Source: Paenibacillus sp. 453mf (GTDB taxonomy: Bacteria; Bacillota; Bacilli; Paenibacillales; Paenibacillaceae). Taken from it: DNA of 64,000 bases. The stretch lies in the NCBI RefSeq assembly GCF_900116105.1, contig NZ_FPAC01000006.1:62001-126000 (forward strand), in the 5' to 3' direction. Below the pieces are notes generated by a model. It had not been told where the DNA came from and ran no database searches. It worked only from the letters and a program-made list of their open reading frames with translations. Positions 48,744 through 59,418 of the stretch are shown here, piece by piece (positions within the stretch are counted from its first letter, which is position 1; each line of letters starts with the position of its first letter). The position numbers and the translations under genes are program-made.

Positions 48744-50969
48744 GTGAAAAGTAAAATGTGGTCAAGATTTATTAGTTGTATGCTGATTTTCATATTGATG
48801 GTGACAGCAGCACCAATTTCAGTTTTTGCTAATAGCGAAGGAGATAGTCGTCTGGCAAGGGTTGATTTTTCAACTGATGTTTCTTTATCATCATCGTTTA
48901 GTCCAGATAATTACTCTTATACTGGAAGAGTGAGTTCGACAATATCCTCGCTAACCTTGACGCCATATGCAATGGATAGCGCGGTATCCATTCAAGTAAA
49001 TGGTAATGGTGTTATCAATGGAGCGACCTCAAGTTTCATCAACCTTAATACCGGTTGGAATTACATTGAAGTTAGGGTTACTTCCCTGCGAGATAACACT
49101 GTCAGAAGCTATTCGTTCCAAATTAACCGAGAAGAAGATATCAACAATGCTGATCTGACTTCGCTTGTAATTGAAAATGCAGAGATAGACCAGAATTTCA
49201 AAGCAGACGTGCTGAGGTATACAGGAAAAGTGTTACCGTCTCAAACGTATGTTATTGTGAAACCCAAAGCACACAGTAACACTACTGTTAAGGTTAACGG
49301 TACGTACGTTGGAACAACTGGATATCACTTGGTGGACTTAAACGGTGGGATCAATACGATTACTGTTGTGGTAACTGCTAGCGGCGGTGCTACGAATCAA
49401 TACGAGATAATACTAATTAAACCATCCCCTAGTAGTGATGCCGGTATTAAAAGTATTTCCGTAAACTCAAAGAGTTACAGCACTAACGGGGAAGCATTCG
49501 TCACATATATCCCTGAGGGCACCAGTAGCGTAGATATCCAGATAAATACTGAAGACTCATTTAGTACAATTATGCTCAACGGCCAGAAGGTTATCTCCGG
49601 GAAGATCGTTAACACCTACCTTAAAGAAGGAGCGAGTGTTGAATTGCCTATAGAAGTTATAGCGTCTAACGGTACCACAACTAAGAGCTACAAGCTCTAT
49701 GTGATTAGACAGGCAAATACGACAGCAAGTATAAATGGTAGTTCACCTGAGTCAACTTCATCAGGAAGTGGATCAACACTATCGTCCAGTGCAGTTACCG
49801 TCAGTTCAAGCGGAGAAATCAATGTATTTGATGCCAAAGGAGCAAACGCAATTGTAGAACGAAGTGGTTCAGTTCGGACCTATAATGTCACTTTGAACAC
49901 AGAGTCTATTTCTAAAGCAATTAATGATAGCCCCCGCTCAAACAAGCTGGTGGTCGACTATTCAGAAATGATAACATTGAATGACAAACTGAATTTAACC
50001 ATTGATAGTAACTTGAGTAGTCTTCTTAGAACAAAGAACATTCCAGTAAAACTCATGGGCTCTATTGGTAACGTAACTGTTGATTTAAACAAAATGGTTG
50101 GATGGAATACTGGTGGTAGCATTTCGCTTGGAAAAGTAGAACTTGGCGCTAACTTTGATAAGGAGTACATTCCCGAAACGAATTTCATTCAATTTACCCA
50201 TACAGGCAGCCCAGTAATTGGGGCGAATCCGTTTGATATTGAAATTAAAGTCTTCACCGAGGGAGACTTAAAGTTTGCCAATGTTTATGGCTATGACGGT
50301 GCTATATTTGATGTAGTAATGAGCACCTCGGGCGTGAATTCCAAAAAAGCTTCAAATGTTAAAGCGGGTAATTATATTGTAATGAGCTTCAAGAAATCGT
50401 TTACTGATATCAAGAATCATTGGTCCTATACGCTTATAGACTTTATGGCAAAGAAACAGTTAATTTCCGGTTATCCAGACGATTCTTTTCAACCAGATCG
50501 ATACGTTTCACGTTCCGAATTCACTTCTATGCTGGTAAAGGCCCTAGGGGATAAGATGAAAACCCTAAATAACTCCGATGAACCATTTAAAGATGTAGAG
50601 GAAAATGACTGGTACTACGAGACAGTTAATTCAGCTTGGAAATATGGGATAGTTACTGGATTATCATCATTGGAATTTGTCCCTGATACCAACATTACGA
50701 GGGAACAAATGGCATCAATTGCTGTGAGGGCGCTGAAGCAAATTAAAAGCGCTTCTTCAATTTCTGATCTCCAGGCTAATAATATACTCAGTACCTATGT
50801 GGATGCAAAAGCAGTTAGCTCGTGGGCAAGAGTGGAAATGGCGACTGCAATTAATTCAAAGCTTATAGAGGGCGTTGGTCAAAACACTCTAGCGAGTCAA
50901 GCTTTGGCGACACGTGCGCAGGCAGCTGCAGTCGTATATAAAATTCTTGATCAAATTGACGCTTTCTAA
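48744..50969 (+). CDS. Secreted surface protein with cadherin-like repeats and SLH domains
   Basis: GTG 48744 is chosen from GAGGAG spacing; GTG 48735 and ATG 48756 are alternatives. The product of about 741 residues has a signal peptide (FISCMLIFILMVTAAPISVFA). Three cadherin-like beta-sandwich repeats follow (about 40-330; SFSPDNYSYTGRV, DQNFKADVLRYTGKV types), then a Ser-rich linker and a beta domain. Three SLH repeats end the protein (from about 560; GYPDDSFQPDRYVSRSEF is typical). SLH units bind secondary cell-wall polymer, so the protein sits on the cell surface. Possible role in mating contact. Confidence 0.85.
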   Translation: MKSKMWSRFISCMLIFILMVTAAPISVFANSEGDSRLARVDFSTDVSLSSSFSPDNYSYTGRVSSTISSLTLTPYAMDSAVSIQVNGNGVINGATSSFINLNTGWNYIEVRVTSLRDNTVRSYSFQINREEDINNADLTSLVIENAEIDQNFKADVLRYTGKVLPSQTYVIVKPKAHSNTTVKVNGTYVGTTGYHLVDLNGGINTITVVVTASGGATNQYEIILIKPSPSSDAGIKSISVNSKSYSTNGEAFVTYIPEGTSSVDIQINTEDSFSTIMLNGQKVISGKIVNTYLKEGASVELPIEVIASNGTTTKSYKLYVIRQANTTASINGSSPESTSSGSGSTLSSSAVTVSSSGEINVFDAKGANAIVERSGSVRTYNVTLNTESISKAINDSPRSNKLVVDYSEMITLNDKLNLTIDSNLSSLLRTKNIPVKLMGSIGNVTVDLNKMVGWNTGGSISLGKVELGANFDKEYIPETNFIQFTHTGSPVIGANPFDIEIKVFTEGDLKFANVYGYDGAIFDVVMSTSGVNSKKASNVKAGNYIVMSFKKSFTDIKNHWSYTLIDFMAKKQLISGYPDDSFQPDRYVSRSEFTSMLVKALGDKMKTLNNSDEPFKDVEENDWYYETVNSAWKYGIVTGLSSLEFVPDTNITREQMASIAVRALKQIKSASSISDLQANNILSTYVDAKAVSSWARVEMATAINSKLIEGVGQNTLASQALATRAQAAAVVYKILDQIDAF

Positions 50970-50973
50970 GCGG

Positions 50974-50998
50974 ACGGGGCACGCTCAGTGTGCCCCGT
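50974..50998 (+). terminator. GC-rich hairpin after surface protein gene
   Basis: ACGGGGCA pairs with TGCCCCGT around a short loop; no long T run. Probable terminator or mRNA-stability element. From here to 51117 no gene is visible. Confidence 0.6.
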
Positions 50999-51117
50999 AT
51001 GTTAAAATATTTAGTCATCGCTCACGTCTCTTTTAAACAGTTGTTACCTTGATGCCCCCTATATATGAACGTTACATTGTTAGCAATAATCGACTTTACA
51101 GTATATAGTACTGAGGG

Positions 51118-51198
51118 TATAATCTTATTTAATTGAATATCATAGATCGAGGAAGTACCTCGCAGCATGGACTATCGTCCATGACGCGAGGTTTTTTT
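51118..51198 (+). promoter_or_regulatory. Promoter plus family-2 leader, copy d
   Basis: -10 TATAAT (51118-51123). After 24 nt comes the hairpin CGAGG-AAGTA-CCTCG (51148-51162). Terminator ACCTCGC/GCGAGGT with inner CATGGA/TCCATG and seven T. The 200 nt that follow contain only an 8-codon mini-ORF (51265-51291) before the giant surface-protein gene. Confidence 0.8.
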
Positions 51199-51400
51199 GC
51201 GTTTCAGACCGAGATTGCTCTAACTATTTTTAATTTCAAATGGAGGTGATAGAAGAGGCTATCTATGGTTAGATCTTCAAAACTTGAATAGGAAAGTATA
51301 GTAATGATCTAACATACATGTGGAACTTTTAAAGTTCTAACACTCTAAAGATCTCGATCTATAGCAAATTGTTAATGATTAAAAGGAGAGGCGACCCTAA

Positions 51401-54400
51401 TTGGAAAAGAACCTTAAGAGATCCTTATCTATACTCTTATCTGCATCACTTTTATCTACAATACTGCCTTTTCGTGAAGCTGTAGCAGCAAGTAATGCAC
51501 CTAGCTTTACGGGTGTATATCAGAAAGATGACCATGTGAAATTGGAATGGGCTGTAGATATGAATCCTTCTGACATATTATCAAATACATCATATGAAAG
51601 CGGTCAGGAACAGCCGAATTTACTATGGGGTTGGACTGGAGCAAAAACAGGGAATCAATCAATTGTTAAAGGGAGTAATGGAACGAATGTTGTAAAACTA
51701 ACAGATACCTACACAAATCGAGCTGGAAACTGGTTTAATTATCCAAATACAGATGCCGATTCTAGTATCCATTTATATAAAGGGAAATCTGTACCTGCGG
51801 GCTCGACATTGAGTTTGAGTTTCAAGGCAAAGATGACTGGCGGCACGACAGGAATGCTTTATTCCTTTATTACAACAGGCTGGTTCAAAAAAGGATATGA
51901 ACGACGCGATGATAATGGAAGGATTATCCGTTTTGCTGAGGATGTAGATTTTAATAATCCACCTGAAGAATTCTCTGCTTACGTGGATGGCGGTACTTTG
52001 ACAATGCAAGATACAAGTTTAGTTGTTGTATCCTCACATGGGACTAACTACGATTACGGTGTAATTTACTATGATTGGAATAACTCAAAAAAGAAATTTG
52101 TGAAAGGTACATCAGGAACCGGGGTATGGAATAACCCTTCACCGACTGGTCAGCCCATGACGATGAGGAAAGATGTTTTTAGAGTTGGTGAGCCATTACT
52201 TGTTTATAGAGAGCAACCCTCACATTTTCCAACCAGGTGGATGAATGAAACACAAAATAATCAGTGGGTTACTTATAGTTCCAATGTCTATATTTCAGAA
52301 AATACTGATTATGATTTTGTAAATCGTGGGGTACTTCCTTATATTGTATGGGCAACAGATGGAACCTTGGAATTAGATGACTTCAAATTAGGATATGCGA
52401 CCGAGGTAGAAGTTTTTAGAGATAGTGAGTCTATTTATCGAGGCTATTTAGCTGATTATGAAGATTACGCTGCAACAGATAAAGCAAAACCAAATGTGCC
52501 AAGTAATGTGAAAGTAACTATGGGTTCTGATAGGAAGGCCCGAGTGACTTGGGATGCTGCCACTGACAGGGGTACTACATACAATTATACGATTAAAGGA
52601 TATCCCAAAAATGCTAGTGAAACGTTAGTTTCGATTAAAAAACCTGTCACAGTTACTGCCGAAATCAAAGGTTATAGTCTAGTGATCGATCAAAATCCAT
52701 CTACAATTCCAACAGCTAATATCACGACAACCAGCACCGGTTATACTATGCCAACTGTAGTAAATGGAAACTTTTATGTTCACATCGCAGCGGTAGATAA
52801 CAAAAATAATATTTCAAGTGTAGTACATATACCCTATGTGGACACGACAAATCCAACAATAAATATTTCACCTAGTAATGAATCATGGACATCCGAGTCG
52901 ATTGAATTGACTGCGGTAGCAAGTGACGGTGAAACCGGAGTCAAGCGGATTAAGCTTCCGGACGGCACTTGGGCAAATCATGCGACGGCGAGTTATTCCG
53001 TGACACAAAATGGAACGTACACCTTTGTGGCAGAAGACAACGCAGGAAATCAGACAGAGTATACCTACACGGTTAGTAACATCGATAAAACTGCTCCGAC
53101 TATTCAGATTACACCGCAGAGCAGATCTTGGTCGGAAGAGGATATTCAGATTAAGATCCAGTATGCTGATGCTCAATCTGGAATTAATCCGAATAAACGG
53201 CAGTACAAGGTCACGACTTCTCCTGAAATGCCCACAGATTGGGACATTGCAGCAGAAGACGAACAGTTTCTCACGATCCATAATGAAGGCACCTGGTATA
53301 TTCATGCGAAGACTACCGATCGAGTAGGCTATGAAACAACGATAACGACCGAACGACTTCAGCTGCAGGAACAACCCGCAGCTCCTGACCTGCAGGCTTA
53401 TGGCATTGGTGAAAACAGTGCCACATTGGAATGGGCTGTACCTGCCGCATCAACGTATACAGACGGGTATCGATATACGGTTCAGAACTTATCGACAGGC
53501 CAAAGTTGGGAAGTCGAGCATCCAGCCAACTCCTTCGTCGATTCGTCCTTAAGTGGCGGGAACACCTATCAATACCAAGTAGTTGTAACGAACCATGTCG
53601 GTCAAAGCGTAAGTAATCCTATTGAAATCACAACCTTGCCAGAAAAACCATCGAGTGTGCAGGTAAGCAAGGATGGACGAGCTGCAGATCGGGCCTTGGT
53701 GAATATATCTCCTGTCGATTCAGCATCCAGCTACCGGATTGTCGCCACAGAAACAGCGACACAGCAGGAAGCATTCAACCAGACCGTTACCGACACAGTA
53801 TATCAGCCTATCAATAACTTGAGACCAGGAAGCACTTATGATATCGCCGTTTCCGCGATTAATGCGACGGGCGAAGGCGAAGCCACACATGTCGGATTCC
53901 TCACACTTCCCGATACGCCAGCGGGATTTAGCGGATTGGAGATTACAGAGCATACGATCTCCCTGCTATGGAATAGTGTGAACACCGCGACCTATTATGC
54001 TCTTGAAAGAGATGAGCAGCTGATCTATGGAGGGACAGAGCCATCTTACCTCGATACAGGTCTAGAGTCAGGTACATCTTACGATTACCGAGTCGCTGCG
54101 GAGAATGAAACCGGCTATGGGGAGTACGCCACAATAGACGATGTCATCACCTTGCCGGCAAGGGTAGAAGGCATCCGCAGCCTTGCTTCTACCACCTCAG
54201 ACATTTCTTTCGAATGGGATGCAGTTCGAGGAGCAAACGGGTATCTCCTTACCATCAATGGAGGAGAGGAGATCCAATTACCTGCAGAGACCCAGCAGTT
54301 TACAGCTTCCGGTCTGGAATCTGGCAGCACCTATGAAATCCAAGTGACAGCGAGTAACCGAAGCGGATCCGGACAATCCAACTCTATTGTTCTCTCCACG

Positions 54401-57400
54401 CTGCCTGACGCGCCAGCAGAAGTGCTTGTCCAAGAAATAGGAGAACAAGAAGCGACAGTGTGGATACCAGAAGTGCAGGGAGCCACGAAGTATCTCCTGT
54501 CTGTCAACGGAAGAACCTATGAAACGTCAAGCGGCGAGATGGTCATCACGGGGCTTAGCGGCGGACAGAATTATCCCTTTACGGTAGCAGCCGGGAATAT
54601 GGCCGGTTATGGGGCCGCAACAAGCGGAGAGTTCCTAACGCTGCCTTACATGCCGAATAACGTACAGGCTGAGTCTACCGATCATTCAATCGAGATGTCT
54701 TGGGATGCAGTGCCATCGGCTACATCATATGTAGTTTATGACAGCCATGGCCAAGAGATCGAAGAGACTCACCAAACAAGCATTACCATGAACGGTCTTT
54801 CGCCAGGTAGACCGTATGATTTCCAGATTGCTGCAGTAAATGGAAGCGGAACAGGTAAGAAGGCTGCTTATACTTACTGGACCATCCCTGGATCCGCTGA
54901 GGACATCAAGATTGAGGGCATCACCGAACAGGGAGCTGATATCTCTTTTGAGGCAGTGGAGGGAGCTACCTACTACAAAGTGAGCGTGAATGGAAAAGAA
55001 TACATCAGGGAGACACCCGGTTTAGCCCTAATTGATTTAAAACCAGGAACGACTTATGAATGGGCAGTACAAGCCGGTAACACGGCGGGTGAAGGAAGAA
55101 GTACAACGGGATCCTTCTTAACCCTTCCTGGGAAAGTAGATAATCTGTCAGCAAGTGCTACGGAAGACGCCATTTCGATGAGATGGGATCCTGTGAAATC
55201 GGCAACGAGCTATAAGATTTATGATGCCGAGATGAATTTAATCGAAGAAGTAGAGAGTGTAGATTACACTCTAAACGAGCTTCAGCCGGGAACGGATTAT
55301 ACTTTCATCCTCGAGGCAATCAATGCATCGGGAACGGGCCAAATGAACAGTATCTCTTATGTGACGGTCCCATCGCAACCAGCTGGTGCTGCTGTTACAA
55401 ACATCACAGAGGATGCTGCAGAGATACGCATTCCGACTGTAAGCGGCGCTGTTTTTTATGAAGTAGATTTCGAGGGTGAGCTGTATACCCTTCAGGAAGA
55501 CATGCTTCAGCTTACTGCATTGGAGCCCGGTGTCACCTATCAATACAGCGTAGCAGCCGGTAATCAGGCAGGGAAGAGCAAGAGCTATGTCGGAGAATTC
55601 ACCACGCTTCCGGATACCGTATTGAACTTGTCAGCGCAGCCGCTAGACAGCAAGCGAGTTCGTCTGGAGTGGAGTCCCGTGAAGTCTGCAGATTACTACC
55701 AGGTGTATAATGCGGAGGGTCGAGTAATCGAGACGGCAAGCGATCCAGCAATCATCATCGAGCAGCTGAATCCGGGAACTTCCTATGAGTTTAGTGTCGG
55801 TGCCGTGAATGGATCCGGCGAAGGGAAGAAGTCCACGGTCAGCTCACTGACCATTCCGGATAAAATCGCTGATCTTACCATCGGCGAGGTCACGGAGAGC
55901 GAGGCGTCTCTTTCCTTTGAATCCGTGACCGGGGCCACATACTATACTTTGAATGTAAATAACATCGAGTCTAGAATCGCTTCTGATCAGCAGGAAATTG
56001 AATTGAAACATTTGACTCCGGGAACGAAGTATAGCGTAGGCCTTGCTGCAGGTAACGAGTCAGGGCAAGGGGAGAAGAACGAAATCACCTTCTTCACCCT
56101 TCCAGAAAAGCCGGCAGGCGTCAGAATGGGAGCGGTAGCAGCCGAACAAGCAACGGTGATCTGGGATGAAGTTGAGTCCGCCACTCGATATCAAGTTGTA
56201 GATGGAAATGGAGATACCCTTACGGAAACGAAGGAAACCAGAGCAACATTGTCCGAACTGGAGCCAGGCCAACAATATGACCTGTTTGTACGAGCAGAGA
56301 ATGCTTCCGGATATAGCCAGTTGACACCGATCTCATTCCGAACACAACCAGCGAAGGTGGATGTTGAGATTAACGTGGATGAAGTCACCACCAGCGGCGC
56401 GAAAATATCTTGGGATCCTGTACCTGGAGTAGACGGATACAAAGTCTATCTGGACGGAGAGTTGGTGGAGGAAACGAGTGAGCCTGCGTATGAGTTTACG
56501 GATGTTATGAGTGCTGCCAAAATCACTGGTTGGTCAATCGTCCCTTACAACGAGGTTGCAGAAGTCGGGACAGTGCTCGTACCTGATGTATATACGCTGC
56601 CTTCGGATGCATATGAAATCAAGGTGAATGCTTCAAAAGCACGTGAATTGACCTTCGACATTGAAACGGAGCTGAAGAACGAGATCTTTGTTCTCTCTTA
56701 TCGAGGAAACGAAGTCTACCGAGGGCAAGAAACTCATGTTGTACTTGACGATTTAATGCACCAGACAACCTATTCATTTGAAGCTTGGTCGGAAAATGAA
56801 GCGGGAGATCAATCCGATGTTAAAACGGTCGTAGGAACCACTTTGGATCGTCCAGAGGCACCTGTCTCTCCGCCAAGTGTGAACCCGCCTCAAATTTTAC
56901 CAGAGGAGAACGGCAGCGAAGAAGAGGAACCCATATCGCCACCTATGCTAGAATCTCCATTTGAGGATATCGACAACTCTTGGGCGAAGGACCAGATCCT
57001 TAAGCTGTATGAATTAGGTATTGTGAAAGGAACAGGAACCCAATTCGAGCCGGCTCGATTAATTACCCGGATTGAATTTGTATCGCTACTTGTAAGAGCG
57101 CTGCAGCTGGAGACCGATGAGACCATTGAATTGACGTTTCACGATACGAATGAGACCGAGTGGTATGCTGAGGAATTGAAAATTGCACTCGCTAATCAAG
57201 TGGTCAAAGGATTTAGTGAAACCGAGTTTAGACCGAAAGAGATGATCACGAGAGAACAAGCATCTAAAATGCTGGCCAATGCACTGTACGGACCGATGAT
57301 ACCGGAAGGGAAAGTTGAATTCACGGATGTAGAAGAAGTATCCAGTTGGGCAAGATCAGAGGTCATTGGTTTAGGCGTCAATCAATTAGTTCAGGGATAC

Positions 57401-57496
57401 CCGGACGGTACCTTTAAACCAAAGGGGAAGTTAACGAGAGCTGAGAGTGCAGCAATGATTTATCGGATGTACGATACAGTGTTTGGTATTCGTTAG
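51401..57496 (+). CDS. Giant secreted fibronectin-III/SLH surface protein (2,031 aa)
   Basis: TTG start with GGAGAGG upstream. Signal peptide (SLSILLSASLLSTILPF...REAVAA). The N-terminal part (to about 360) resembles a carbohydrate-binding/lectin-like region, and an Ig-like stretch (about 475-560) follows. Then come well over ten fibronectin type III-like repeats of about 80 residues (recurring LEPGTTYxxxVxAxNxxGxG). A Pro/Glu linker and three SLH repeats end it (from about 1860; GYPDGTFKPKGKLTRAE). Likely an extended cell-wall-anchored adhesin. From about 52.9 kb on, base use appears more GC-rich than in the N-terminal part. Confidence 0.85.
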   Translation: MEKNLKRSLSILLSASLLSTILPFREAVAASNAPSFTGVYQKDDHVKLEWAVDMNPSDILSNTSYESGQEQPNLLWGWTGAKTGNQSIVKGSNGTNVVKLTDTYTNRAGNWFNYPNTDADSSIHLYKGKSVPAGSTLSLSFKAKMTGGTTGMLYSFITTGWFKKGYERRDDNGRIIRFAEDVDFNNPPEEFSAYVDGGTLTMQDTSLVVVSSHGTNYDYGVIYYDWNNSKKKFVKGTSGTGVWNNPSPTGQPMTMRKDVFRVGEPLLVYREQPSHFPTRWMNETQNNQWVTYSSNVYISENTDYDFVNRGVLPYIVWATDGTLELDDFKLGYATEVEVFRDSESIYRGYLADYEDYAATDKAKPNVPSNVKVTMGSDRKARVTWDAATDRGTTYNYTIKGYPKNASETLVSIKKPVTVTAEIKGYSLVIDQNPSTIPTANITTTSTGYTMPTVVNGNFYVHIAAVDNKNNISSVVHIPYVDTTNPTINISPSNESWTSESIELTAVASDGETGVKRIKLPDGTWANHATASYSVTQNGTYTFVAEDNAGNQTEYTYTVSNIDKTAPTIQITPQSRSWSEEDIQIKIQYADAQSGINPNKRQYKVTTSPEMPTDWDIAAEDEQFLTIHNEGTWYIHAKTTDRVGYETTITTERLQLQEQPAAPDLQAYGIGENSATLEWAVPAASTYTDGYRYTVQNLSTGQSWEVEHPANSFVDSSLSGGNTYQYQVVVTNHVGQSVSNPIEITTLPEKPSSVQVSKDGRAADRALVNISPVDSASSYRIVATETATQQEAFNQTVTDTVYQPINNLRPGSTYDIAVSAINATGEGEATHVGFLTLPDTPAGFSGLEITEHTISLLWNSVNTATYYALERDEQLIYGGTEPSYLDTGLESGTSYDYRVAAENETGYGEYATIDDVITLPARVEGIRSLASTTSDISFEWDAVRGANGYLLTINGGEEIQLPAETQQFTASGLESGSTYEIQVTASNRSGSGQSNSIVLSTLPDAPAEVLVQEIGEQEATVWIPEVQGATKYLLSVNGRTYETSSGEMVITGLSGGQNYPFTVAAGNMAGYGAATSGEFLTLPYMPNNVQAESTDHSIEMSWDAVPSATSYVVYDSHGQEIEETHQTSITMNGLSPGRPYDFQIAAVNGSGTGKKAAYTYWTIPGSAEDIKIEGITEQGADISFEAVEGATYYKVSVNGKEYIRETPGLALIDLKPGTTYEWAVQAGNTAGEGRSTTGSFLTLPGKVDNLSASATEDAISMRWDPVKSATSYKIYDAEMNLIEEVESVDYTLNELQPGTDYTFILEAINASGTGQMNSISYVTVPSQPAGAAVTNITEDAAEIRIPTVSGAVFYEVDFEGELYTLQEDMLQLTALEPGVTYQYSVAAGNQAGKSKSYVGEFTTLPDTVLNLSAQPLDSKRVRLEWSPVKSADYYQVYNAEGRVIETASDPAIIIEQLNPGTSYEFSVGAVNGSGEGKKSTVSSLTIPDKIADLTIGEVTESEASLSFESVTGATYYTLNVNNIESRIASDQQEIELKHLTPGTKYSVGLAAGNESGQGEKNEITFFTLPEKPAGVRMGAVAAEQATVIWDEVESATRYQVVDGNGDTLTETKETRATLSELEPGQQYDLFVRAENASGYSQLTPISFRTQPAKVDVEINVDEVTTSGAKISWDPVPGVDGYKVYLDGELVEETSEPAYEFTDVMSAAKITGWSIVPYNEVAEVGTVLVPDVYTLPSDAYEIKVNASKARELTFDIETELKNEIFVLSYRGNEVYRGQETHVVLDDLMHQTTYSFEAWSENEAGDQSDVKTVVGTTLDRPEAPVSPPSVNPPQILPEENGSEEEEPISPPMLESPFEDIDNSWAKDQILKLYELGIVKGTGTQFEPARLITRIEFVSLLVRALQLETDETIELTFHDTNETEWYAEELKIALANQVVKGFSETEFRPKEMITREQASKMLANALYGPMIPEGKVEFTDVEEVSSWARSEVIGLGVNQLVQGYPDGTFKPKGKLTRAESAAMIYRMYDTVFGIR

Positions 57497-57520
57497 ATAA
57501 TAGAGTTATTGTTTATCTTG

Positions 57521-57552
57521 AAGCAAGGGTTCTACACACCCTTGCTTTTTTT
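57521..57552 (+). terminator. Intrinsic terminator
   Basis: AAGCAAGGGT pairs perfectly with ACCCTTGCTT around a 7-nt loop, then six T, after the giant surface protein. Confidence 0.9.
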
Positions 57553-57718
57553 AAGATATCCCCCGATGGACTCCTAGTGAAAGGCTCATTATTTCAAGTT
57601 ATAACTTCTATAAAAGCTTGGAAAGTAAGTTGGAATTTTGATAGGTTATACGTTTTCTCATCTTTATTTCCGAAAAAAGTATATACTCTAAATAAATTAA
57701 TAAATCTTGGAGGAACAA

Positions 57719-59239
57719 ATGGCGAAGTATAGAAATAACAGCCAAAAAATCGGTGAATTAGGAGAAGACTTATTTAGAATTTATGCCCAGCGATCACTTA
57801 ATTTAATACCAAATAAACTTGAACGTGACTATGGTATAGATTTCTCATGCCAGATTGGAAGTGAATCAACCAGTCATAAACAATCAATGCATGCTGAGTT
57901 TCTTCTGGTGAATGTGAAAAGTTCTGCTAACGACATTCCAAGTAGTAATCTTAATAAAGCAGATATGGAATTCACACTTAAATCTACACAGCCTCTTGTG
58001 TTTATTTTGGTTGATACTCTTAAAAATGAAATTTATCACCGTTTTTTTGATGAAAAGTTACTCCTTGAATTTCATGAACGTTTGTCAAAGAAAAAAAACT
58101 CTTTCCGATTGGATCCTTCGAAAATGAGCAATGATGTAGACCATTTCATTGAACAATTGTCTATTATAAAGAAAAGGTCATACCAGAATAAGCTTGATTT
58201 ATTGAAGGTTCAATTAGAACTCCAAAAATTAATTGGAGATATGAAACTGAGCATTAGTCAGTCGGAAGAAGGTAGTGTTGCCATAGTTGAGGTGAACCAA
58301 GTAGAGGATCTGTTTGACAAAACTCATAAACTTTTTCCACGTGTACGAACTTCTTTTTTATCTGAAGATCTTAATAAGTTGTCTTTGCCACAAAGCACTT
58401 TCAAAAATATATTTCAACACACTGACGATATCGCTGACTCTTTATCTGTTATCGCTCCTTTAGTTTATGATGTGTGTCGTGTTACTTTAATGCGAAAAGG
58501 GAAAGAGATTGCTACTTGTCAGTTTGAAATAAGGGGGTTTGGAGATGAGACGGCTTACTATCATCCTAGCGGTTTAAGCTTATCTGTATCAAGAAGAAGA
58601 AAAGCTGAAGACAACCAGTTCCGTCACTATACAGAGGTTATTATTACTGAAAAAAATGCTGATAGTATGTTTAATTACCCTGAATTAATTAACTTCTTAG
58701 GGAAAATTCGGCCTGGAGATACTATAAATCAACTTTCGGTTTCTGAATCCTGGCCAATACTACTTTATCTCGGTGAAGTTGTTCGACATTTACCTAAAAT
58801 CTATGACGCTCTTGCAGTAGAACCCTGTGTTCAACTGAATGCACTTGAAAATAAAGAAACATGGTTCTCGTATATGTTTGTTGCGAAACTGTTGTTTGAT
58901 AAAAAATCCACGCTTCATTATAATCCTGAAACAGATAATTCAACGTTAAAAGTAATAAAAAACAAGATACATTGTCCCTTTATAATTTGTTTGCCTGAGG
59001 GACAATTTGTGCTAATAATGGAGTTTGATAGTGAATTATATAGAGAGGAGTCTGGTAGAATAGTTGGTATTAAATCAACACGTAATCCAATTGCTAAGTC
59101 ATGTATAGCCATCGAAAGCATCGGTATATCTAACCCTATATTTCTACTAACAGAAGAAGTAGCGTTTATGTTTTCTGCAGATAAGCAGCAAGCTGAAATT
59201 ATAGATAATCCTCTAGGTATACGAAGTATTGTATTGTAA
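57719..59239 (+). CDS. DUF4365-domain protein (506 aa), possible defence factor
   Basis: ATG 57719 with GGAGGAA upstream. The N-terminal 140 residues (QKIGELGEDLFRIYAQR, RDYGIDFSCQI, FLLVNVKSS) match DUF4365. That domain has a restriction-endonuclease-like appearance (E...D...QxK; here NVKSS) and is often found in defence or mobile cargo. The remaining 360 residues are unrecognised. It has no leader of either family, lower GC than neighbours and lies at the start of a cargo cluster, which suggests separate acquisition. Confidence 0.7.
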   Translation: MAKYRNNSQKIGELGEDLFRIYAQRSLNLIPNKLERDYGIDFSCQIGSESTSHKQSMHAEFLLVNVKSSANDIPSSNLNKADMEFTLKSTQPLVFILVDTLKNEIYHRFFDEKLLLEFHERLSKKKNSFRLDPSKMSNDVDHFIEQLSIIKKRSYQNKLDLLKVQLELQKLIGDMKLSISQSEEGSVAIVEVNQVEDLFDKTHKLFPRVRTSFLSEDLNKLSLPQSTFKNIFQHTDDIADSLSVIAPLVYDVCRVTLMRKGKEIATCQFEIRGFGDETAYYHPSGLSLSVSRRRKAEDNQFRHYTEVIITEKNADSMFNYPELINFLGKIRPGDTINQLSVSESWPILLYLGEVVRHLPKIYDALAVEPCVQLNALENKETWFSYMFVAKLLFDKKSTLHYNPETDNSTLKVIKNKIHCPFIICLPEGQFVLIMEFDSELYREESGRIVGIKSTRNPIAKSCIAIESIGISNPIFLLTEEVAFMFSADKQQAEIIDNPLGIRSIVL

Positions 59240-59418
59240 GATTCAGCTACAATTAAGTGAACTTAAAGTTGGATGCTGCGAAACTAATCCAACATCTCTG
59301 ATGCTAGTAATTACACGAGGGCTCCAGTAGAATAATGCAAGTTTTAGATGCAGAGATATAGGAGTAACCAGTAAATGGACAAGCTTGACTGATCTGAACG
59401 GGAAACGGAGCTGAAATT
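59240..59418 (+). other. Intergenic region with hairpin potential
   Basis: I see no gene here. GTTGGAT pairs with ATCCAAC near 59268-59292, and GC-richer segments (GAGGGCTCC, ACGGGAAACGGAGC) lie before the next gene. It may be a leader, but does not match family 1, family 2 or the module RNA. Confidence 0.3.
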
